Source: Daucus carota subsp. sativus
Lineage: Eukaryota > Streptophyta > Magnoliopsida > Apiales > Apiaceae
Assembly: GCF_001625215.2 (NCBI RefSeq)
Contig: NC_030381.2
Location: 52,749,214-52,813,213, forward strand
Direction: 5' to 3'
Length of the DNA: 64,000 nt
The notes beneath the pieces are model-generated. The model did not search any database, was not told the DNA's origin, and saw only the letters and a list, made by a program, of their open reading frames with translations. Position numbers and translations under genes: made by a program. Below, piece by piece: positions 57,325 to 64,000 of this stretch (positions are counted from its first letter, which is position 1; every line of letters begins with the position of its first letter).

Positions 57325-58060
57325 GGTTTTTCTGGAACCTAAAAAGTCTACCGGACAGCTTGTGCCACTTAAAAGCACTAAGAAGCCTTTCTATTGACAA
57401 TTGTTGGAATCTGATAGCAATTCCTGGGAACATTGGGAACATTGAATCTCTGGTATGGCTCAAAGCAAGATGGCTAGCTCTTTGCAAATTACCGGATTGA
57501 ATTGGTTGTCTCAGTAGCCTTGTGGAGTTCAACTGGGGTGTAAATGAGTCAAGCAGTTCGTGAGCTGCTTGAGCTCGAGCTATTCAAATAGTTTACCGAG
57601 CCAAGTTCGAGCTTCGTATTACTCGGTTTGTGAGGCTTGCGAGCATAATCGAGCATGTATTATTATAATTATTTTTATATTATTTCTGTATTATTATATA
57701 AAATATTTAATTTTTATATCTTTTTTATATATTTAATCGAATCGAACTCGAGCCGAACCGAACCGATCAAATTACGAATTTTTGTTAATATTTTGTGAAA
57801 TTAATCGAACTTTCAAGCTGAACTCAAGCCTATCGAACTTTCACGAGCCGGGCTTCGAATTTAAAATTAAAGGCTCGATCGAACTCGAGCTCGAACTCGA
57901 ACCCCGAACTTTTTAATCGAGTTCGAGCTGAGCCTGGCAGTGCTCGACTCGATTACACCCTGTTCAACTTGTTTTCTTGAGCAAACCTTGAAACTCTTCC
58001 GGGCACTATTTGCAATCTGATATCACTAGAAGTTCTATTGGTTAATGGTTACTGTAGTGG
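57325..58060 (+). pseudogene. TNL LRR relic split by a hAT MITE
   Basis: LRR-type sequence (LKSLPDSLCHLKALRSLSID, then NIGNIESLVWLKARWLALCK LPD) runs to a TGA at 57498-57500 where relatives have TCG (Ser). It continues in nucleotide similarity to 57534, is interrupted by a transposon, and resumes at 57970 with homology to the LETLPDTICNL repeat (ACTCTTCCGGGCACTATTTG). No flanking TIR or NBS exon. Confidence 0.75.
57535..57961. mobile_element. hAT MITE inserted in the LRR relic
   Basis: Inverted ends GGGGTGTAAATGAGTCAAGC and CTCGACTCGATTACACCCT. An exact 8-bp target duplication GTTCAACT lies at 57527-57534 and 57962-57969. Subterminal runs of GAGCTCGAGC / CGAACTCGAGC type form a foldback. It is non-coding. 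Confidence 0.92.
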
Positions 58061-58069
58061 TCTGAGAAG

Positions 58070-59050
58070 CCATTATTATCACTGATCAATAGTTACGAAT
58101 TTTTGTTTTGTTTAACATTTTTTTGTTCAAATTGACTAATGACTAAATATTATACATAAAATATGAATAAAGATATAATAAAATTTGTATCACTAGAATT
58201 CACAATGTATCTATTTTAATATGTATTTTTCAAATATTATCAATCATAAAAGGATAAAAAAAACATAAATAATAATCAAAATTCAGTTAATTTGATATAA
58301 AAAGATCGAATAAAATAAAAAAATTGAAACGGGAGTATTAAAGATTTCATGCATTAAAAATTTATAGTACTCGTGTATACACATGTACACCGAAAATTTA
58401 CATATGAGAACAACTTCAAGATCTTATATAGAAGCTATTGATATAAGACTACTGTCCTATTTTTTATATCTCAAAAACTTTACAATGATAAACTATAAAA
58501 TTGATTTCTATATCATTAAAATAGTCTCCAATAATTTTAAATTTATTGAGGATCCAATTATTATTACAACATATTTTTTTAAAAATCAATAATTAAACAA
58601 TTAGTCCATATTTTATAACTTATTGAATTGATTAAACGTTTCAATTATCTGATTATTATTCAATTAATAATTAATTAAATTTCATTTCTTATTTTCACCG
58701 ATTAAATAAGATTCACAATTTTTCAACTCTGGTCAACATGTAAACAAATGTGCTGGGGGAGTTGTTGAAGACTTGAAGATACAGTACCATTGTCAAGATT
58801 CAAGAATATCCACCGCCGCCCACGGTACACCAGATCCGGATTTCACACCACCCAGTAAACACACACGTTAATAAAGTGCAGCCCATATAAGTGAACCTTG
58901 AATTTCAATTCTTTTACAACAATTAGTAAATTACCACAATCCATAGCCCTCTTCTAACCCTTAATCGTATTCCTTAACTCGTCGAATTGATTAAATTTCT
59001 GATTAATTCCCGATCAATTTAATCCTTATTCCGTAACTTCGTAACACTTC
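58070..59050. other. Intergenic DNA upstream of the third TNL
   Basis: AT-rich. A degenerate Stowaway-like stretch may occupy ~58085-58340 (ends GGGAGTA). No gene. The last ~200 bp are the presumed promoter of the next TNL; no TATA box was assigned. Confidence 0.4.
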
Positions 59051-59060
59051 CGAACTAACA

Positions 59061-62000
59061 ATGTTTCCAAATGGGACGTGTTCATAAGTTTCAGAGGCTC
59101 AGACACAAGATACACATTTACCGATTATCTCTACCACTCCTTGAAGCGCACTGGCGTTCGAACATTCCGAGATGATCCTGAGCTACGTAGCGGAGAACTA
59201 ATCTCGGACGCACTGCTCCAAGCGATACATGAATCGAAGACCTACGTTGTTGTCTTGTCGGAAAACTATGCTTCTTCGAGATGGTGTCTAGATGAGCTCG
59301 TGGAGATCAAGTCAACGGGGAGACTGATCGTTCCTGTATTTTATAACATTGAGCCGTCAGTTGTCAAGTACCAAACCGGGAGGTTTTACCAAGCTTTTGA
59401 AGCTCATGAATCTCGTTATGGTAGTCATATGGTGGATAGATGGCGCGTCACATTGATGAAGGTTGGGAACTTGTCAGGATACCATGTCCATGAAAAAATG
59501 TAAGTGCTAATACCTTTCCTCATTTTCAATTTATTTTTTTTGAATAATATTAGAGAACCTAAAAATCTTCCTAAAAATCATCCCAAATGATGGGTTCTTG
59601 CTTGATTATGGATATTTTTAAAAGTTGTCCTAGGTACCCAAATTTGTTTCCAATTTTTTTTCCAAATGACGTGGCTGAGTAATTTTAATTAGGCGGTTTA
59701 TTAATGTCAATATTATTAATGTTAATGAAAATTGAAACCAATCAAACATTGACAACTTATTGAGAACAAAAATGGGAATTATTTTTGGTCCCTAGCATTT
59801 CTCTATTTATTTTCTCTAATTTTAATTGGTCTATTATATGCATAATAATAACACGAACTAAATTAAGTGGACTTAATTGATGATAAATGAGAAAAATTAG
59901 TAGAAAAATTAGTAGTCGATTACATACAATTTGGAAAAGAATTATCAGCATAATTTGGGAGAATTTTGGGATCAGATTAGGAAAACATCACTCTATCCAG
60001 CACAGTGCTGGTGAGGTTCCCTAACCAATTCAATTTCTACAAATATAGGATTCTCTATATTGAACGACACTCCAACAATATTCCCTATTTGTGTTCCTTA
60101 TAATTATTGGAACATGCTAGGTACCCAAAATGTGTTCCCAAATTTTTAGTGTATGATTGGTTTCCCTCACAATAATGATAATGGAACCCCTGTATGCATA
60201 TCAACCAGCCAATTAAAATTAGTCATTTGTCTGCCACGTCATTTGGAAAAAAAATTGGGAACATAATTTGGAGTAGTATTAAATTCATAATCTATTAGCA
60301 AAAAGATAATGCAAAAAATGTAGGAAAAGGTGGGAAGTGAATATTTAATCATTAAAAAGCAAATGAGGAATGAGTTAGCCATTAGTATTTATGAGGACTG
60401 AAGAGTGGATCCTAATTCTAAAAGTTTAGAGAATGACTGAGACTCTTTTGGAGTGGATTTTTGTAGCATATTCCTCGAAATTATAGTTTAGTGTATCATA
60501 TAGCTAATCTGTGGGAGATGGCTCTAATTCAATGGTTATGCAACTGTTTGTTGGTAATTGGTTAGAGGCAAATAATTGTCGGGGACCAGGTCCCTAGTTC
60601 TATATCCAAGAAAAGTCACACTTGTAGAATAGCAGCTCAGATTGAAATTGGAAGTCTAAATAACAAGAGTATTATAGGGCATATAAACTTTAAACAATTA
60701 TACAGAGAAGTTAGCAGCATGGACGTTTAAGACTAATAGTAGCAACAGGAGTTTTGTATACAGTGTTGATCCTTATGCTACAGTTACCACTTACCAGTAA
60801 TATCTGATACAAGTAATACTCGATGCAACAAATGAATACATGGACATCGTCAAAACTAAAATAAGCAATAAAAAGAATATAAATATAAAATACTTAACAT
60901 CTATATTGAAAATTCTTACATTGCTTAAAGTTTGTAGTGACTTGGCTTCTATTCTATACATCCATAACTCCATTATTTTGATATTGAACTTCCTGTCAAG
61001 TTGCTTGACTCCGCATTGACTACTTTACAGGTTGAATGTTCTGCTATATATCCGACAGAAATACATGTGTGAACATATTATCCGCGTAAATCTCATGTAA
61101 ACTGTCATCAGACAGCACCAAGACACACCTTTAGTATAGAATTTACATCATCATCATATTACGAAAGATTCATCAAGTCTTGGCATCCTTTACTTTACTG
61201 TTAATTTAATTTGTATGAAGATCTGATTCTTTATTTTGATTAATAAATTGCATTGCAGGTCCCAAGTTGCTATTATTGATGAAATAGTTGATAGAATTTT
61301 ACTGGAAATAAATCCTGTGACTTTGGATGTTGCCAAATACCCAGTGGGGTTGGATACTCGTGTTAAGGACATAACAGCATTGTTGAGCAATGACACAAAA
61401 TGTGTCAATAGGATTGGCATACATGGTATGGGTGGAGTTGGCAAAACAACTCTTGCCAAAGCTGTGTATAACCAAAACTATCATCGCTTTCAGGGCGGAT
61501 GCTTCCTAGCAAATGTGAAGGATGTTTTAGAAACAAGAAAGGGCCTAATATGTTTGCAACAGAAACTTATTAGTGATGTTCTTAAATGTAAAAACATTAC
61601 CATTGACAATGTTGACCAAGGGATTGAGGTAATAAGAGCTAGAATTTGTTCTACAAAAATATTAATTGTTATTGATGATCTGGACAACTCAGCGCCATTG
61701 GAATATTTAGAAGGACCATTTGCTTTTGGCAGCGCCATCATAATAACAACAAGATATGAAGATCTACTGGATTCAATTGAAGTAGAAGCCAAATATAAGG
61801 TAAAGGAATTGGGAGATGCTGATTCACGTCGACTATTTATCCAACATGCATTTGCAGATAATAATATATCTGATACATTCATGGAACTATCTAAAGAAAT
61901 TCTAGAACATGCTGGGGGGCTCCCACTGGCTCTTAAAGTTTGTGGTTCAAACTTGCTTAATCAATCCGAGGAAGGATGGAGATGGTTCATTGACAAATTA

Positions 62001-64000
62001 AGACGAGTTTCTCTTGACGATGTTGAGAAAAAATTGTTGATTAGTTTTGATGCCTTGAAACTGGTTGATCCTATGTTGCAGGATATTTTTCTAGATATTG
62101 CCTGCTTTTTCATTGGGGATAAGGCAAAAGAAGTTGTTCAAATAATGGAAACTTGTTATACATTCAGCAATCGTAATATCGACATTCTCAAGAAAAGAGA
62201 TCTACTAAGCATCAATGACAGAGATGAGTTGGAGATGCATGATCTACTTCGGGATATGGGAAGGAAAATTTCGTGTAACAACTCTCCTGATGAGCCAGGA
62301 AAACACAGTAGATTATGGGTAACAGAAGATATATATGACTTGTTAAAGAATGACAAGGTAATTTTTAGATATATGCATATATGTCCCGTAATTGTTCTAG
62401 AGGCATCTTATGGTTTCATATAACTTTAATATGATACTCTTAGAGTTCTAAATATATGAAGTCAGTGATGTAGACTAAAATAAAAATTGAAGAAAAGAGT
62501 AGAAGAAAGTGTACATTTTGTATATAATTCCCACTACTGCATGTTACAAGATAAAGGGGCTTTTCAGAATGTGTAACTAGAATGTGCAACTGCTGGTAAT
62601 ATATGCTCATAATATGTAATATATTTATCAACATTAGTCAATAACTTTCCTCCTGATATATATGTTTAGGGAACAGAAGCAGTTGAAGGTATCATCTTTG
62701 GTACAGGAACATTGGTCAATAACCTTCCTCCTGATATTTTTTCCCATCATAGAGCTATCTTTGATCATTTCACTACTGATACATTTCAAAGAATGAGTAA
62801 ACTAAAGTTCCTTCACCTCGAGTATGTGAAGCTCACAGGAAGCTTTGAACATTCATTTAAAGATTTGAGGTGGCTCCATTGGAAGTTTTGTCCTTTGAAG
62901 TGTTTACCTTCTGACTTTTACCTGCAAAGACTTGTTATGCTTGAATTGCCTCATAGCAAACTGACTACAATATGGAAGATAAACAGAGTAAGTACTGTAT
63001 GTAAATTTCTTGCGTATATGATTACTTGTATTGGAAAATCTGGTTTAATTTCTTCCGATTGCAGTCTTTTTTGCAGATTCCACATGTATTTGAAAACCTG
63101 AAGACTTTAAACATGTCCCATTCTCTAGATCTAATTACTACTTCAGACCTCACTAGACTACCGTATCTTGAAACTTTGAATCTCGAGGGGTGTGAAAGTT
63201 TGAAGGAGCTCCACATCTCAATTGGAAGCTTGGTGAGGCTGGTTTCTCTGAATTTGCAGTTTTGTGTCAAACTAAAAAGTCTTCCGGACAGCATTTGTAA
63301 CTTGACAGCACTGAAATGTCTTAACATTGCGCGCTGTAGTAGTTTGAAAGCACTTCCTACGAACTTGGGGAACATTGGATCTTTGGAAGAGCTTAATGCA
63401 AAGTGGCTAACTATAAACAAATTACCACATTCGATCGGTCTTCTAGGTAATCTTATTGAGCTGAAGTTGTGTTTTTGCGGAAACCTTGAAACTCTTCCTG
63501 ACACTATTTGCAATCTGAGGACACTGAAAATTCTATATATTGATGGTTCCTGTCGGCTAAAAGCATTGCCTGAAGAATTGGGTAACCTTGAATCGCTGGT
63601 AGAACTCAAAGCGGAGAATCTAATTGTTTCAAAATTACCAGATTCAATCGGGCGTCTTAGTAAGCTTATTGAGCTGAACCTGTCTTGTTGCAGCAAACTT
63701 GAATCTCTTCCAGAAACTGTCTGCAATCTTAGATCACTGAAAATTCTGGATATTGGCTGGTGTAGTAGTGTGAAAGCTTTACCAACAGAATTGGGGAACC
63801 TTGAATCTCTAATAGAGCTCAAGGCTATGAGACTAACTGTACCAAAATTACCGGATTCGATTGGACGTCTTAGTAAGCTTGTTAAGCTGAACTTGTCTGT
63901 TTCCGAAAAGCTTAAAACTCTTCCAGATAGTATTTGCAATCTAAGATCACTGAAAATTCTGGATATTGATGATTGCCATATGCTAGAAGCATTGCCTACA
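59061..64000 (+). CDS. TIR-NBS-LRR immune receptor, 3'-incomplete, with an apparent start-proximal frameshift
   Basis: Exons: ~59061-59499 (TIR), 61259-62357 (NBS), 62670-62987 (linker and first LRR), 63077 to the window end (LRR, open in frame at 64000). TIR: KWDVFISFRGSDTRYTFTDY ... SSRWCLDELVEI. The NBS is complete: GMGGVGKTTLAKAV (P-loop), ILIVIDDLD (kinase 2), GSAIIITTR (RNBS-B), GLPLALKV, EMHDLLRDMGRKI (MHD). The LRR has the same ~47-residue double-repeat unit as its neighbour (LPDTICNLRxLKIL ... LPxxLGNLESLVEL). The only upstream ATG (59061) reads MFPNGTCS-stop, one base out of frame with KWDVF. A stop lies upstream in the TIR frame, and exon-1 length is one base short of the phase needed by exon 2. 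One T is therefore probably missing in the sequence or the gene. Confidence 0.85.
59627..59798. mobile_element. Small MITE in intron 1 of the third TNL (a)
   Basis: Ends CCTAGGTACCCAAATTTG and ATTTTTGGTCCCTAGCATT are inverted. Same family as the MITE at 46941-47109. Confidence 0.55.
60113..60280. mobile_element. Small MITE in intron 1 of the third TNL (b)
   Basis: Starts CATGCTAGGTACCCAAAATG and ends TTGGGAACATAATTTGG followed by a degenerate AGTAGTATT. Interior CACTAATAATAATGG-like and CAGCCAATTAAAATTAG blocks match 46941-47109. Confidence 0.6.

Noticed and set aside
63022-63939. 305-codon minus ORF opposite the LRR exon
   Set aside because: Antisense reading of regular LRR repeats; the + strand frame is the conserved one.
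1-64000. tRNA, rRNA and CRISPR arrays
   Set aside because: None seen. No A/B-box tRNA clover-leaf, rRNA core sequence or regularly spaced short repeats were recognised by eye.

Overview
The window looks like nuclear DNA from a eudicot plant. The evidence is spliced genes with GT-AG introns, families that are plant-specific or have plant architecture (IQD, DUF3511, plant class A heat-shock factor), two MIR156 hairpins, TIR-NBS-LRR (TNL) resistance genes, which are absent from grasses, and AT-rich spacers full of Stowaway-, Mutator-, hAT-, Harbinger-, TRIM- and Helitron-type elements. I cannot fix the species. No bacterial operons, rRNA, tRNA or CRISPR arrays are visible.

Layout. (1) 1-10300 is gene-poor and MITE-rich, but holds a tandem pair of minus-strand MIR156 hairpins (3862-4190) separated by a GA-rich tract. 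Two diverged copies of an unidentified ~400-bp segment flank the pair at 1.07-1.5 and 7.9-8.4 kb. (2) 10.3-26.3 kb holds two complete four-coding-exon eIF4A genes on the + strand (412 and 413 codons). Between them is a SecE-like translocase gene whose 5' leader exon and leader intron are homologous to the eIF4A leaders, so an eIF4A promoter/leader copy appears to have been co-opted. Two unidentified gene fragments also lie here. (3) 27.8-39.3 kb holds a DUF3511 gene, an IQD calmodulin-binding gene with an in-frame TGA inside its IQ67 domain, and, convergent with it, a class A heat-shock factor gene with a heat-shock-element-like promoter. (4) 39.4-44.5 kb is a transposon landscape with a LINE-like RNase H relic, a probable Helitron and hAT/Stowaway MITEs. 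(5) 44.5-64 kb is a TNL cluster: a truncated TIR gene copy, a full-length TNL lacking its P-loop, LRR/C-JID debris split by a hAT MITE with intact target duplications, and a third TNL with an intact P-loop but an apparent 1-nt frameshift at its start. The third gene runs off the window end.

A 2483-bp block (44873-47355 = 51426-53908, offset 6553) appears identical in the two copies. It covers part of a Mutator-like element, the TNL promoter, the TIR exon, the whole intron and the start of the NBS exon. It is either a very recent duplication or an assembly artefact. The element has 10-bp target duplications (TTTTCTTGTC) and sits 43 bp upstream of the TNL start codon, so it probably supplies or disrupts the promoter.

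All exon structures were read by eye from splice signals, frame continuity and family conservation. Repeat identities were judged by inspection, not by computed alignment.
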